A DNA stretch of 64,000 bases from Bemisia tabaci (lineage: Eukaryota > Arthropoda > Insecta > Hemiptera > Aleyrodidae). Below, one piece after another: positions 10,318 to 23,609 of the stretch. The stretch is taken from NCBI RefSeq assembly GCF_918797505.1, contig NC_092794.1, positions 31,424,122-31,488,121 of the forward strand. The letters are read 5' to 3'. The first letter of the stretch is position 1. Every line of letters begins with the position of its first letter. Below the pieces are notes generated by a model. It did no database searches, was not told the DNA's origin, and worked only from the letters and a program-made list of their open reading frames with translations. A program made the position numbers and the translations under genes.

Positions 10318-10398
10318 TCCTGAGGCGGGAATCGAACTCGCCACCTTCACGGTGGCAGACGGATGCTCTACCCGTAGGACCATCGGTGCTGCTTAGGA
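10318..10398 (-). tRNA. tRNA-Gly(GCC)-like gene, degenerate
   Basis: Read on the minus strand, the sequence has an A-box-like TGGTCCTACGGG, an anticodon loop CTGCCAC (anticodon GCC, plus-strand 10354-10356) and a B box GTTCGATTCC. Six of seven acceptor pairs form between TCCTAAG at the 5' end and CTCAGGA at the 3' end. A run of about 13 T follows at once (10303-10315), a good Pol III terminator. Against a working tRNA, the D region is about nine bases too long, the anticodon stem pairs poorly, and a competing GCCACC/GGTGGC hairpin forms. A pseudogene or a SINE head is more likely than a functional tRNA. Confidence 0.5.
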
Positions 10399-11323
10399 AT
10401 TGATGGAAATAAGTAGTATATAAGGGTAGCGTTATTGATGTTGAAAAGAAGATGCATCGTTGACCGGTGACCGACGCGGATGGTTGCTGGGGATTCTGCA
10501 ACTTTTCATGCCTCTTTCCTTCTCAAGAGTAAACATCAATATTTTGAGGAAAACAAATTTTTGTGCAAATGACCTGCAACGTTCTCATCGACGCAGCGGC
10601 CCCCACCACGCCTCGCCGGAAAGTTCTGCGAAGTGGACGCCGAGGAAGGGTTGAAAACACAGCCCGGTGCGATTAGCCGCCCGGCAGCCGGGCGTGCGAG
10701 GTAGGGCGCTGGCGTCCGACGTGTCAAAATGAGGCCGCTTCACTTTTGATGCTGGGTAACCAGCATCAAAATTGATGCGGCATCAAAAAGCCATGCAAAT
10801 CCCTGGTCCAAAATACTCTTTTCGTAGATTTGCTTTATCTACGTACGATACCTAATTTTTGAGAAATAAAATAAGGAACCTATTACTTCTGGGTACACCC
10901 TCATAGATAAGTTGTGTTCCCCAATTCAACTCGTGCATTCTTTTCTCTGAGGTTCTTGTATGAACCTGTAAGTTAATGTCACTGCTATAATAATAACCCT
11001 GAACTAAATCATAACTCTGCAGTTTGTTTGAGTATGGTCTTGGCAGAAAATTGAAGTGAATAAGAGATTTTGCACTCACGAGTTGCAGGTCACATTTCGA
11101 TGGGTCGAATCGAGCGAATACCATGTTGCCAAGTCGTATTAATATGTACCTAGATTATTTATCTTGTACACCATCACACAAGTACGGAGTGTCGAAAGCA
11201 GTGATCGGACTCGATCCCGCCAGTATTATGAGAGAGCTTGGTGCATAAACCGCATAAGAGAAATTACAGATACTTTCGAGAAATTCACTATTTTAAAATT
11301 ACAACCTCGGAGCATTACCTTAG
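10399..11323. other. No gene seen; GC-rich then AT-rich sequence
   Basis: 10570-10730 is GC-rich. A short perfect hairpin TTGATGCTGG/CCAGCATCAA lies at about 10747-10770. A 90-codon minus-strand frame (10852-11124) matches nothing I recognise and has no supporting signals. Confidence 0.4.
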
Positions 11324-13150
11324 AGGCCCACCGAGCGGCCGCACGGTGGATCGAGTCAATGGGAGAGGTCGGATGGATCGTTGCGCTTCCAATGTTACGA
11401 GGATAACGAATATTCCTGGTCATTTGATCGATTATGTACCACATATCTCATGTAATTTTTCGCGTAGAATTCATTTCTTATGTTATTTTTGGTGAACAAC
11501 GTACCTGAAGACCCGTATTTGTGCATTTTGTCGGGAAAACTATACAGGTGCAAAGTTTAGGCGTCTGTGTTTTACTTCGTAGGACGGAGTTTTTAATTTT
11601 TCATGATGGAAGAGGATAAATTATGAATAAAATTATGAAAACTTACTAATAAGTGTCACAAATACGCAAAATTACCTCCCCAGTTATGAGCTGCTGCATC
11701 AGATAAATCATTCCCTTCACTGCAAAGTTAATTTCGAAACTTTGTCATAAGATATCATTCTTATGCATAAAGATCGGTGAGAAAACAAAGGAAATACATT
11801 TATGAATTCTTTGAAAATATTCAAGATCACTTTTACTTTAAATTCATATTTACATTCAGAGGACGGAACAGGGACTTAGAGTAGGAAAAACACTAGATGG
11901 CTAGAAAAAAAAAGAAAAGAAAAAAAAAATTTAAACATGTAACAGTCATCTGTCATCTGCTTCTCCTTATTCTTCTTCTTCATATTCAGTTCCCCGTCAC
12001 TCTCATCCTCGTCTTCCGCTCTCAAACCGCATCAAACTTAAAATACAAGCAACGCAAAAAACCGCAAAAATTCCAAAATTTCCCGGACTTGTAACGTTAA
12101 AACGTACTCGCAGTGTAATTAGTTTCGCACTAACTGCACTTTGTTTACATCGAAATAGGTGAAAAATTAAAAAAGTATGTACGTATTTGAAAGAAGCATC
12201 AGTTATCAGAGTTCACCAGTAACTGGTCGCGCGCGATCGCGGAGGCCAACAGATAAAATGGCATCATAGTCAGGGGCCAGGCAAGTAAAGGGGGGGGGGG
12301 GGGTTACTTGCTAAAAGTTTCCTCAAGCTAGCTATCTACGCATACGTCCCAAAAAGCTTTCTATAAGGAATATAAAGGGATGTCCGAGTGAAAATATGCC
12401 CGATTTTTTTTTTAGTTCTCCTATAGATATGTAGTTTAGGAAATTATGAAAATACGAAAAACGGGCCAAAGAGCACGTCTAGATGGTGAAACTTGTTTTT
12501 CAGTTTCTGATGAACAGGAATCATACCTACCTGGGTCATTTAGCAGTTACGAGAGTTCACTGGTCGCTTGATTTTCGAGATAAAGCTCGCGCGCAATCTC
12601 GGAATGCAACAGAAAAAGTGATGTCACGGCCAAAGTGGCGCAAAGTGGCACCCAAATTTTGCGGGATCGTATTCTCAGGACTCCTCCGAACATGCCTATA
12701 CAAATTTTTCTGGCGGATGGTGGCGGATGGGTAGTTAAAAGTTTACCTAAACTTTTTTTTTTTCGCTTTTAGAGATGAGCACATTAGCGCAAACATAATC
12801 ATTGAAAAAATGGGCCGAATACAAAAAATTACTAGTGCAATGTGTTCTCCAGACTCTGAAGAACAAGAATATGTCAATGAAATTAGCATTAATTTAAACA
12901 GAAGCAAGTTAAATGGAAAAGAAAGACTCGGACGATTTTTCGCTAAAATAAAAAGTTACGCAAAGCCCCTCTTTGATGCCTTCGGTCAAAAAAATGAACA
13001 TGTTTCGTTCCAAATCAATGTCAGATCCTTAAAATGTAACTCTTGAGGAACACTTTTGACCCTTAAAAAATGCGGTTCGCCCGAATCGCCCATGACCGAC
13101 CTGTACCATTGACTCGATCCACCGTGGGCCGGTCGGAGCTCGATGGGCCT
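11324..13150. mobile_element. Possible 1.8-kb element with imperfect about 45-bp inverted ends
   Basis: The left end has AGGCCCACCGAGC and then ACGGTGGATCGAGTCAATGG; the right end carries the reverse complements (CCATTGACTCGATCCACCGT, then GCTCGATGGGCCT ending at 13150). The interior holds two diverged direct copies of an about 290-bp block (about 12190-12480 and 12535-12820). No coding relic is recognised. No target duplication is clear, so the boundaries are provisional. Confidence 0.5.
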
Positions 13151-14316
13151 TATTCAAAAAGTGAAATTTTCTGTAGGTACCTAGTATCTCTGATTTCTAA
13201 TCTCAGCAGCTTTAGTTCTTTATGTATTCTTTGTTTAAAAGAAATTTTCTCGATTCAAAGTCTGAACTAACAATTTAAAAAACTGGTTTTGGTTTAAATA
13301 AAAAATTGAACATTGGATAAAACAGAAAAATTTTATCAAGTTACCATGCCTAATTAATTTTATAAGAAAGTCACTGTACCGAGAGAAGTCTTGATATTGG
13401 ATGAGATATACAGGGTGATCCAAAACCCCCTTCCACCCCACTAACTTTTACCTAATTGAGGTAAAGATTTCCAACTTCGGGGGTGTTCTTAGGTCAAAAG
13501 GGAGGTACGTTTTAGCCCCCCTATACATTTCAGGGAAGCCCCCTTGAGGGAGCAGCGAACTCCAACTTTTTTTTAAATGGGAAGATCCCCTTCGTGATAC
13601 CTCGTTCGAAAGAGCATAGAAAAAGAAAACTTCTCGTGCGAACCCAAAGTCAGTATCTCAAAACGTTTCAAAATGGCGGCCGGTTAAAGTTCAACATGGC
13701 CGAAAATTGGCACCTCGGTTTTAGTCGATGGATTTGCGCGAAAATTGGTAGCCGTGGGTATTTTGATACGAAAAAAACGAATTTAATGTTAGATTTTTAG
13801 GAAAACCAACATTTTTAAAAATGGCCCCCGGTTAATTGGATTTCAAAATGGCCGAAAACTTTTGTTTTTTTAGAATTTTAATTTTAAATGTGTTAATCTC
13901 ATGCCAAAATACCCCTAAATCCCAAGTTTCAGCAAATTCATCAGCAAAAAAACCGATAGGTAGGTAATAATTGGAGCGACAGGCGCAATTTCTAAAAGTA
14001 CCGCTAAAGCTGTATCAGAAATTCCGGGTAGGCATTACAAGAGCGCCCTTCATGAGACTGTTCGTTTAAGGACAGCTCACATTGTCAGAGAGGTGATGGA
14101 CTGAGTTACCTGAGAAGTGAGGTACACTTTTGGTGACTTGGCCATGGGGAGGGGGGGGGATAAGGGGAGAAAAGAGAAGGGGGGACAAAAAAAAGTTACC
14201 CTCTTTAAGGCGTGGAAAAAGATAAAATAATAATATTAATAATAAAATAAGGTAGCTTCATTTGTTGATTTGTGCATATTGGCTTTTAAAAATGTGTCAT
14301 ACTTTCATAACAAAAA
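13151..14316. other. Unclassified repeat-like sequence with ACAGGGTGATCC tip
   Basis: At 13410 the motif TACAGGGTGATCCAAAA resembles the tips of many insect DNA elements. The following 550 bp alternate C-rich and AAAATGGC(G/C)G-containing segments reminiscent of the 130-bp array units. I could not find the opposite tip in the window. The rest, to 14316, shows only a G-rich tract near 14147. Confidence 0.35.
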
Positions 14317-16150
14317 ACAAGAATCAAGAGTGGCGGTAGCCACCCCCGGTCGAGGAAAATGACGTCCTACTAAAGTCCCGATAACAAACGGGTGGCCGAC
14401 ACTCTTAGTCACAGGCAACTCCCTTAACTTGAAAATTGATTTGATTCCCATTCGACTGCAGCCCAAACGACGGCTCGGATTCCTACGATCTTGGTGTCTA
14501 CGGACGCATCTCAATTAGGACTACAAAGTGGAAGAGTTTCATTAAGATCCATTGAGTTTTCAAAAAGTTATAAGCACTTAATGACCCAAAACGAGGAAAA
14601 TTTTACTTTTTACTTTGCCGGGAAAGAATTTCAAGAATCCAGGGTAATGAGAAAGTCACTCAAACTCCGCGATAACGGTAAACCTTAGACCCATAAAAGT
14701 GGGTACCTAAAGAATCGCCATGTTACCGTGTGTGCCGCTTTTGACTTTATTTTAACATTCCAAATGTTTTAGAAGAGAAATTACGTAAAAACGACTAAAC
14801 TGACTGCCGACCTCCCCGTCAAGACCACCTTTCACAGCAGATTTCTCGCTTACACGTTGGCCGATTCCAGTGAAACCTACAAAGGATCAAGGTTGAGGAT
14901 ATGAGGATTTCATTTCTACCACATTTAATAGGGCTTCATCGCACGGATAATTCAGCATCGGCTAATATCTTTCACAATTTTAGCTGTAATCTTTTGAATT
15001 TAGAAAAAAACCGGTAGTGGTTCAATCAATGCTATTGGTTGATTCCGTTCAGGTCCGTCCGAGTTACGGGAACGAAACGTCGTCGATTATACCAACCTCC
15101 AGCTGCTGTATTTATTTGTGAATAATGAACAGATTTAATTTAAAAGTTCAATTCATTTTAGATCTTAACTAATATTACACACTTATATTATTACGCCCAC
15201 TTTTATCCCGATACACTACTTCATTGGTTTCTTAAAAATCTCAAGTGATTTCTGGTCGGTCGTTACCAACCTCTTTGACTAGTTGTGAATAGATTTACCT
15301 AATTTGGATAAGAGTTCAATTCTTTGTAGATGCTAACTACTATTACTCATATTATTACGTCTCACGTGTTCTACTGGAGCCCGATATACTATTACCTTCG
15401 TTTCTCTTAAAATGTTCAAGTGATATCTTCATTTTATTGAACGATATGTGACAAATTTTTAAGTGAGGTTATGTCGTCATGTTTATGCCAGTACCTGACC
15501 TAAGCGATAGCTATAATTCAGGTAAATACGTCAAAGAAATTACACCGAAATTGTGCCAAACTCTCCAAAGGAAGCAGCATTTACATCACAGAATGTATTC
15601 TCACTACGAAAGTCTAAAAATTACTGGAATATGAGCCTCGGTCTTCACATGCGACTGTCACTGAACTTCGACCAAAATTTATTCGCTCTATATCTTGCCA
15701 TCAACCTATGTGCTCTGGAGTGATTATGCTTCTCTGAAGTGTATGTTATTTACATTAAGAACATGTTTCCTTCATGATTTATCTTGGAATCTTCCTATCT
15801 CTTCTACCGTTCTTGTTACGCATGGCTTGCGAACCTGAGTACGTGAGGCACAATTCCATACCTTTTCGGAACAGTTCAATCATAGGTCAACTTAATGTCA
15901 CATAATCAAAGGTCTTTGACTGTGATCATTTGCTCAAATTGGTTTCTTCTGAGTCTCTTTGATTTTGCGTCAGGAGTTGTTAGAAACTTCATTTTGCCCA
16001 ACAATGTATAACAAGGTCTTTAATGAAAGGTATGTACCCGTTTTATTCTCATAATTTCATAAGTTGATGATAAAAATACAATGAAGGCTTCATTTTCTTG
16101 CATAAATTTCTGTGTGAAATGGGTGCGTTCATTCCTCCTCTATTTAAAAG
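14317..16150 (+). mobile_element. Inverted-repeat element, copy lacking its right end
   Basis: It starts with GAATCAAGAGTGGCGGTAGC, and its 1.8 kb aligns in reverse orientation with 26908-25100. Matching blocks include the 14890-14960 segment against 26330-26400 and the 15960-16030 segment against 25265-25340. No matching right terminus is seen before the hAT element at 16537. No coding relic is recognised. Confidence 0.7.
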
Positions 16151-16536
16151 AGTAACAGAATGTATCGCCCATCTGTTTAGAGGACTTCAGTATTAAGATA
16201 CGTAGGTACGTGTTCCTGCCTAGTTCCATTGGAATATGTGCGATCGTGTTAATCAAGGCTAAATACAATTAGACCCCATGGTATCAATGTAATCATAAAT
16301 GCCTCTCCACTCTTACCAACTAGGTGCGGCATATCCTCCGATCAAGAGATGGAGATTGCCGTCTCAGTAGGTACGAGGGTGAGCCTACGAACCCAGGTAT
16401 GGTGACTGTAAGTACCGCTTTGGCCTCTCACATTCAGATGAGCCTTTTTTTCTAATGAACTCATGCCAATACTTAGATCTCCAGACTTATTTACTGCATT
16501 AAGAACACATAAGATAATAAATTAAATAGGTCAAGT

Positions 16537-16983
16537 TAGAGTCCCTTTATACCCAGAGTTACGACAACTCACTTTTGGTTGGGCCAGGACTGGGCTGAAA
16601 GTGGCCTAAAAAAAAATCCAATTCTGATTGGTTCTCGCTCATGGAGGCCGAAACTAGTGCACCAAGATGGCGGTACCTCGAATGTGAACAAGAATAATGA
16701 AAATATTACCTAATTGTGGTTTATCAAGAGTAAATTGTTATTTCCATCGGTCTAAAATGAAAATAGATTAAGAAATTATTCACAAACCAATCTAATTTTC
16801 GTTTTAATTGATCAATTTGTTGATGTTGTTGTTTTTGTGTGACAGACATCGCAGGATTCCTGATCCTTATCCCTCAATATCGTTCGTTTGAGTGCACTAG
16901 TTTCGGCCTCCATGGCCAGCCAAGGTCGGCTGCCAGTCAGCTGATAATCGAGTTGTCGTTACTCTGGGTATAAAGGGACTCTA
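16537..16983. mobile_element. Non-autonomous hAT element with exact 8-bp TSD
   Basis: The tips are TAGAGTCCCTTTATACCCAG (16537) and its inverse ending at 16983, with about 30 bp of terminal inverted repeat. The eight bases GGTCAAGT stand on both sides (16529-16536 and 16984-16991). An 8-bp duplication and a YARNG tip are hallmarks of hAT. The 447-bp body has no gene. A second, truncated end of the same family lies at 43185-43254. Confidence 0.9.
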
Positions 16984-16991
16984 GGTCAAGT

Positions 16992-17917
16992 CAGTTGTCA
17001 ATCTTTATACCAAGTGCAGGTACCAACATAATTTTTTGTCATTGGGTGGACAAAGGACACTAGCTGCAATGCAGCGATTCATAGATTCAATTGTTCCCAA
17101 CCGATCCGTGATTTGGCGTCACTCCTTTGGATAAAAAGATCACGATATTTCCATTATTATTAATTAAAAACATCATTTAATTTGACAACAGTTCTGTGTG
17201 CGTTTTCCACTGTCTGAAGTTCAGTAAAAATAAGGACTCAATTGTGGTGGCCACATTCTTCATGATGCAGTACTTCTCAACCAATGAACACCTGCAGATT
17301 CGTTTCAGAATCAGCATTGGTGCGCTCTCTCGCGGCTAACGCCGAAACCCCAGTTTTCACTTTCACTTTTCTCCACCAGCAGCGCTGTGTGAACCCGACG
17401 GCACTTATCATCATTGTGGCTTATGGAGGAATCAAGAACTACTTGTGTTTTTTCGACATTTTTAATTCAATCATCATTAATTTTTGCAAATTTTGCTGCA
17501 AACGGGTAGTTAAAGCCATAGTGAATCCATTAATGTATCATACTCTTGAATAATATTCCAAAAAGGAAGTAAATTGAGACTTAAACCAAGTGTGAACCGA
17601 CAAGCATTTCTTATCACGGCGGCTTACGGGAAAAGCAACGACTGCTTGTGTTTTTTCGACATTTTTTAAGTCAATCGATATTAATTTGTGTAAATTTTGC
17701 TATAAATAGATGGTCAAAGCCATAATAAATCCATTCATGTATGTTACTCCTGGATTTTATTCATATAGGGATTTAATTTCTGACTTATACAAAGTGTGAA
17801 CCAAACCGGCATTCTAACATGGTGGCTTATGGAGAAATCAACAACACTGCTTGTGTTTTTTCGACGCTTCGGTTTTGCTAGTTCTTCGTACAGCCAGACC
17901 TTTACGTACTTATTCAC
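16992..17917. other. No gene seen; three diverged copies of a GTGAACC/TTTTCGACATTTTT unit
   Basis: Between about 17370 and 17880 a unit recurs roughly every 200 bp. It contains a GTGAACC motif, a GGCTTATGG(A/G) motif and ACTxCTTGTGTTTTTTCGAC, and ends in CCATxxATGTAT. It is an old tandem repeat. I see no gene. Confidence 0.5.
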
Positions 17918-20900
17918 CCAAAAACGACCTGATATAAACTACAAAAACCCTCAAAAACATTTTTCGGGCAAAAAATCCGGTCGAGGAAATTGACGTGTCA
18001 CTTCCTTTTAATCAAGTAGGTATAAGATAGGCAAAAACCTTTGATGAATTCCCAAGGTCCACTAAGACTAATAATCATCAAAAAGTTCAAAAAAAAAATA
18101 AATCCCTTGCCAAAAATAAATAAAAAACCGATTTTGAGATAAATCCCTCGAATGAACTTGAAATCACAAAATCGGTCGAGGATGTCAACTGAAACTTTTC
18201 CCCCTTTAATTATGAGCTCCGCAACAAGCGTGACTCGCTTGTACCTTTTCATACACGAGCCGCACGAATTCATCTCTTCTCTCCTCTCCTTCCGTCCATG
18301 GACAGAGGTCCAAAATTTTTCGGATTTACTGACGCGACCGGCTGCGGCTCGGTGCGTAAACATGGGTGGATTATACTAAGATTACACATAAGTCAGAGAG
18401 AAACACGTACAACCTATCGACTTAAGTGGGGCTCATTCCGTGAAGGGACTCAACTCCTCCACTATAACAATTCCACTAATAATTTTGCGATTCAGAAATC
18501 CCCTCACTTGTCCGGACCTAACGTGTCTGTCGAAATGTCATCCAATGGTACGGATGTATTTTATACTTAACTGATAGAGTATAAGAACAATTATTACTTA
18601 CAACCTACCTACCGTCCAAAGCAAATGGTAAGCTCCCTTAAAAAAAAAAAGTCCATGTTTCAGATGAATCATGTTTCGGAAAAGTCTAACATGTGGTTAT
18701 GGAAAAATGGGTCGACTGGTGAAATTGCAACCGACTTGAAGCCGACATCAGGGATGATAAGAAGCACCGATTCACTGAGAGCATCGAGCCGCAGCCGGTC
18801 GCGTCAGTAAATCCGAAAAATTTTGGACCTCTGTCCATGGACGGAAGGAGAGGAGAGAAGAAGAGATGAATTCGTGCGGCTCGTGTATGAAAAGGTACAA
18901 GCGAGTCACGCTTGTTGCGGAGCTCATAATTAAAGGGGGAAAAGTTTCAGTTGACATCCTCGACCGATTTTGTGATTTCAAGTTCATTCGAGGGATTTAT
19001 CTCAAAATCGGTTTTTTATTTATTTTTGGCAAGGGATTTATTTTTTTTTTGAACTTTTTGATGATTATTAGTCTTAGTGGACCTTGGGAATTCATCAAAG
19101 GTTTTTGCCTATCTTATACTTGATTAAAAGGAAGTGACACGTCAATTTCCTCGACCGGATTTTTTGCCCGAAAAATGTTTTTGAGGGTTTTTGTAGTTTA
19201 TAAGTATACAAATAACGAGGATACTTTCAACATGTTCCGTCTATGAAGTCTTTGATGGAATTGGGACATTGCTCAAATAGATGTTGCCTGACCAGGGCCC
19301 GAATTTTGTTGGCAGAGGATGTTGACTTTGTTATTCGGTCGCTAATTAATGGTTTGTACCTTTGGGAAACTAAGGATGGCTCTACCCTGCTGTAAAAAAA
19401 AGCTCAACTTGCGCACAGCTTAAGTTTAGAATATAATTATTGCAATTTAAAGTCGGATTTTGAGGTTAGGTTCTCAACTTGCGGTCGGTCGTAAACCAAC
19501 AAGATTTGGGCCCTCAGGGCATTGTGGCTTCGGGGCTCCACTTGACTTTTTTTGTGTGTAAATGGTAAATTACAGAAATATTTATGGCCTTAAGCCGATG
19601 TTTTATTAATTTTTATGATTAAACTTTCTTTTCTATTACTGGTGTTACGGTTGTGCACCACTCTAGACTTCTGGAGTTTCTTTTTGTTGTATAGTTCCAA
19701 AAATGAATATAAATGATCAATACTGGAACAGTTATAAGAGTTGTAATTTTTTAAAATGTTCCTTAGATGATTCTGTAGGTTTTAATTCTAGCATACCTAG
19801 TTCTAAAAGTTTTTTTTTTTTAAATTATGAATACTTTCTCGATCTTTGTATTATTGCAAGTTGACCAGGCATTGATACAATACAGTATGTGAGATAGAAA
19901 AAGAGAATGATACACTATCATTAACAGATTCATGTCACAAAATCTTGACAGTACCCTCAACACAAAAGTAGCGCCATTATGTAAGTAGCTTTTTACACAT
20001 GATGTCAACATGGTCATTGAATTTAAGAATATCATCTAACAGAATACCCAAATATTTTGCAACGGCTACCCTTTCCATTTGCTCATAATCTAACAGTACT
20101 TGGAAGTTCCTGATCAGTTCCTTGCTTCCGTTAAAGAGCAAAAATTTCGATTTACTCGTTTTTACATTAAAATAGGTTGATCTTACACTATTGACTAAAA
20201 TAACTCATGACGGTAAATGTATCTATTTTAAACTACAAAAAACCCCAAAAAACTTTCAAATTCTAAGGGGTAAAGAATCCGGCCAAAGTCTTAAACTTGT
20301 TGAACCAAATTTTCTTATTACTCGTAAAAGAAAATTAAAAATTATACTTTACTGAAAATCGAATGTGGGCCCCTTCATAAACGAGTGATACAACATTCAC
20401 TGCATGTGTGTATGTGAACCTCTTGTAGTTTTGTAGGAGCCCAAGCGGTTCGCTGCGCTCTTTGCAACAAACTCTACATTCGTGAATGGAAAGTCCTTGA
20501 AGGAGCACATAACGTCCTTTTTCTTTCTTTAACTTTTGCATTTTTTATTCAGAATCTTCGTAAAATCAAAAAGAAAAGTATGGACTGATCTGAGCCTTAT
20601 ATGTGCTCTAAAACAATGTGAAATATTTTATCGCACAAAGTCGAACTGTAGATCGAATGTAGCCCCCTCATTTATGAGTGATGCAACAGTCATGACGTGT
20701 AAGTATGTGTAGCCCTTGCAGGAGCCCCCTTCCTCACCTATTTGCATTTTTATTTAAAGTACAAAAAAAAAATCGGTATGGATTGATCTGAGCCTTCTGT
20801 GCTCCAAAATAATATGAAATATTTTATCGCACAAAGTCCAATATTTGTCGATTCAGGTCCTACAAATGCTTTTAAAAGAGCATGAAAAAAAAAATACTCA

Positions 20901-22266
20901 ATCGGCTGGCGAAAGTCCAGTATTTTTCTTGAGAATAGTCTCCTCCTTCAATGAGTGATGCAGTAATTGCGACATTTTTGTATGAAAAGCCCTTGCAGAA
21001 GCCTTTTTATTTGACTCAGCTAAATTTTGAAGAATCACTGACGTGTCCGCAAAAATGCTCTTACTTTAATCATTAGTATTTGTCCCCTCTGCATGCTGGA
21101 AGATTGCTTGCAGTGTATTTTTTGAGCGCATCAGTCTTCCTTTGCTTTCTCCCAAAACTTATTTATTGTATAATATTTTTAATCTCAACTTATGATGCTG
21201 CAGTTTAATACGCATGTAAATGGTAGCTATTATAACATTGTATCCTATACCACTGCATAATGAACTGATCGTCATGAAAAGGACTCCGGATTACCCAGAT
21301 AATCATGGTTGAAAAGAGCGTTTTTATTTTTTACGCTGAGTAGAATAGGTAAGAGGGTTTTGACATGGATCCTCAGATATTTCTATGAGGCATTAATTTC
21401 AGTGACCTATCTTTTTTACGCATTTTTGCGGACACGTCAGTGATTCTTCAAAATTTAGCTGAGTCAAATAAAAAGGCTTCTGCAAGGGCTTTTCATACAA
21501 AAATGTCGCAATTATTGCATCACTCATTGAAGGAGGAGACTATTCTCAAGAAAAATACTGGACTTTCGCCAGCCGGTTGAGTATTTTTTTTTTCATGCTC
21601 TTTTAAAAGCATTTGTAGGACCTGAATCGAAAAATATTGGACTTTGTGCGATAAAATATTTCATATTATTTTGGAGCACAGAAGGCTCAGATCAATCCAT
21701 ACCGATTTTTTTTTTAACTTTAGATAAAAATGCAAATAGGTGAGGAAGGGGGCTCCTGCAAGGGCTACACATACTTACACGTCATGACTGTTGCATCACT
21801 CATAAATGAAGGGGCTACATTCGATCTACAGTTCGACTTTGTGCGATAAAATATTTCACATTGTTTTAGAGCACATATAAGGCTCAGATCAGTCCATACT
21901 TTTCTTTTTGATTTTACGAAGATTCTGAATAAAAAATGCAAAAGTTAAAGAAAGAAAAAGGACGTTATGTGCTCCTTCAAGGACTTTCCATTCACGAATG
22001 TAGCGTTTGTTGCAAAGAGCGAGCGAACCGCTTGGGCTCCTACAAAACTACAAGAGGTTCACATACACACATGCAGTGAATGTTGTATCACTCGTTTATG
22101 AAGGGGCCCACATTCGATTTTCAGTAAAGTATAATTTTTAATTTTCTTTTACGAGTAATAAGAAAATTTGGTTCAACAAGTTTAAGACTTTGGCCGGATT
22201 CTTTACCCCTCAGAATCTGAAAGTTTTTTGGGGTTTTTTGTAGTTTTTATATCAGGTCGTTTTTGG
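17918..22266. mobile_element. Compound palindromic element (two hairpin halves)
   Basis: The outer tips CCAAAAACGACCTGATAT (17918) and its inverse (ending 22266) bound 4.35 kb. The left half is itself a palindrome: 17930-18360 against 18800-19200, loop about 440 bp. The right half is another: 20235-21060 against 21415-22250, spacer about 350 bp. Both halves share an inner tip of the form AACTACAAAAAACCCxAAAAA. The middle (19206-20230) holds a LINE relic. The arrangement looks like two related long-inverted-repeat elements arranged inside one outer pair of tips. No target duplication is evident. Confidence 0.75.
19829..20178 (-). pseudogene. LINE reverse-transcriptase C-terminal relic
   Basis: On the minus strand, 20178-19990 reads as an RT C-terminal region with the diagnostic KYLGILLDD motif followed by LKFNDHV. 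After one frameshift it continues through a segment resembling the usual LINE 'thumb' (LRVLSRFC..., HSLFLSHILYCINAW). This part of the protein follows the catalytic palm in Jockey/CR1-type non-LTR elements. The relic is isolated: no catalytic FADD block or endonuclease is near. It lies in the middle segment of the compound palindromic element. Confidence 0.75.
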
Positions 22267-22479
22267 AATAAAGTGAAGCTAATGAAACATTTGGCTGGAG
22301 ACAGAGAAACTGAGAATAATTTTTTCAATGAGCAGAACTGGAACTCCTTGTTTGATCAACTAAACATTAATAGGGGGTGATTCAGTTTGCAATCAATAAA
22401 AGTTACCTGATGTTTTGGTGAGTTTAAACTTCTCTCATCGAAATAGGGTATAAAATGTTTTTAAAACTGGTGGATTAGC

Positions 22480-22708
22480 AATTGGATTGCATTTTGCAAA
22501 AAGGAACCACTAGCATTGCAATAAGATTGCGGAAATTATGAAAAACTATGAAATTTAGATGGTAATTTTTGTCTTAAATTTACAGTTTTTAGCGAGTAAA
22601 ATAGAAACTATTAAGGGATAATCGGGTTTTTTCTCCAAGACAAAAAAGTTGCACAATCTTAGCAACATTACAATGCTAGTGGCTCTTTTTGCAAAATGCA
22701 ATCCAATT
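22480..22708. mobile_element. MITE with GGATTGCATTTTGC tips (copy 1)
   Basis: The inverted ends AATTGGATTGCATTTTGCAA and their complement enclose about 230 bp. The homology extends about 40 bases inward (CACTAGCATTG). Related MITEs lie at 42408-42552 and 47667-47914, and possibly 38012-38267. Confidence 0.85.
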
Positions 22709-23609
22709 AATTGTCATAGTGTAGGCTACTTAGAATGAACTTCTTTTGCCACATAAATTATTCCTTACTCATAAAGTTTCAACATTAATTCTGCAATTTT
22801 TACTGCGTTTAACTCAACTGTTGGACATACTTACATTCAGCCACTAAAATTTTAAATTAAATAACAGTGAGACCACTAAGTGGAAAGTCCATTCAAAGAG
22901 TTAAAATTATTTTTTTTTTTTTTTTTTGTTCACTCATTATAAAAAGTATTTCCTGTAAGAGGTATTTAATTTATCAATAAAAGTGTGCGTCAAGCCAAGC
23001 TCCATCGGCCACAAAAGTATTTTTTCTTTTAACAGAGTATAACGTCTAGGAATGTGACTTGAAACATGAAGATAAGAAACTTTTGCATATACCTATTATG
23101 CACTCCGTTGAACTTGCGCGATTCAGGTAATAATCGACTGAATTTCAACCTCAAGTTACAATGGCCTCAGTCAAAAAAATTTATTGAAAAAGAGAAAAAC
23201 TTGCTGCAAATACTACACTGTAAGCTTGATACAGTATACCCATATTGACGCTAGCGGAGAATATTTCGATTTATTTTGCTTAGAGTCGCTTTACCACATA
23301 ATTTGTCGAATCGTATAACTGGCATGAAGTAAGCATTTAAATTTGAATGGAGTCTTTTGATTCATATAAGATAATGAATGCTACCTCTCAGTTACCTGGT
23401 AGTTCAAGAATTCCTAGTAATTTTGTTGTCCACTGTCGGACTAAAAACACCACCCCCAAACGCTTCATCAGAGCATGTTCTGCAGTTGGTACCTAGGCGC
23501 AAACTTTTTGATCATAAACGCTATCGATTGGTCTGATCTTTTTTGGCTTTGATTCACCCGATTACATTTATTCCATTAAGAACTAGGTAGGCATGCGAAC
23601 CATACATAG
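22709..23609. other. No gene seen; AT-rich sequence
   Basis: A 19-base T run lies at about 22909. A 60-codon frame at 23066-23248 has no recognisable features. Nothing else supported. Confidence 0.4.
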
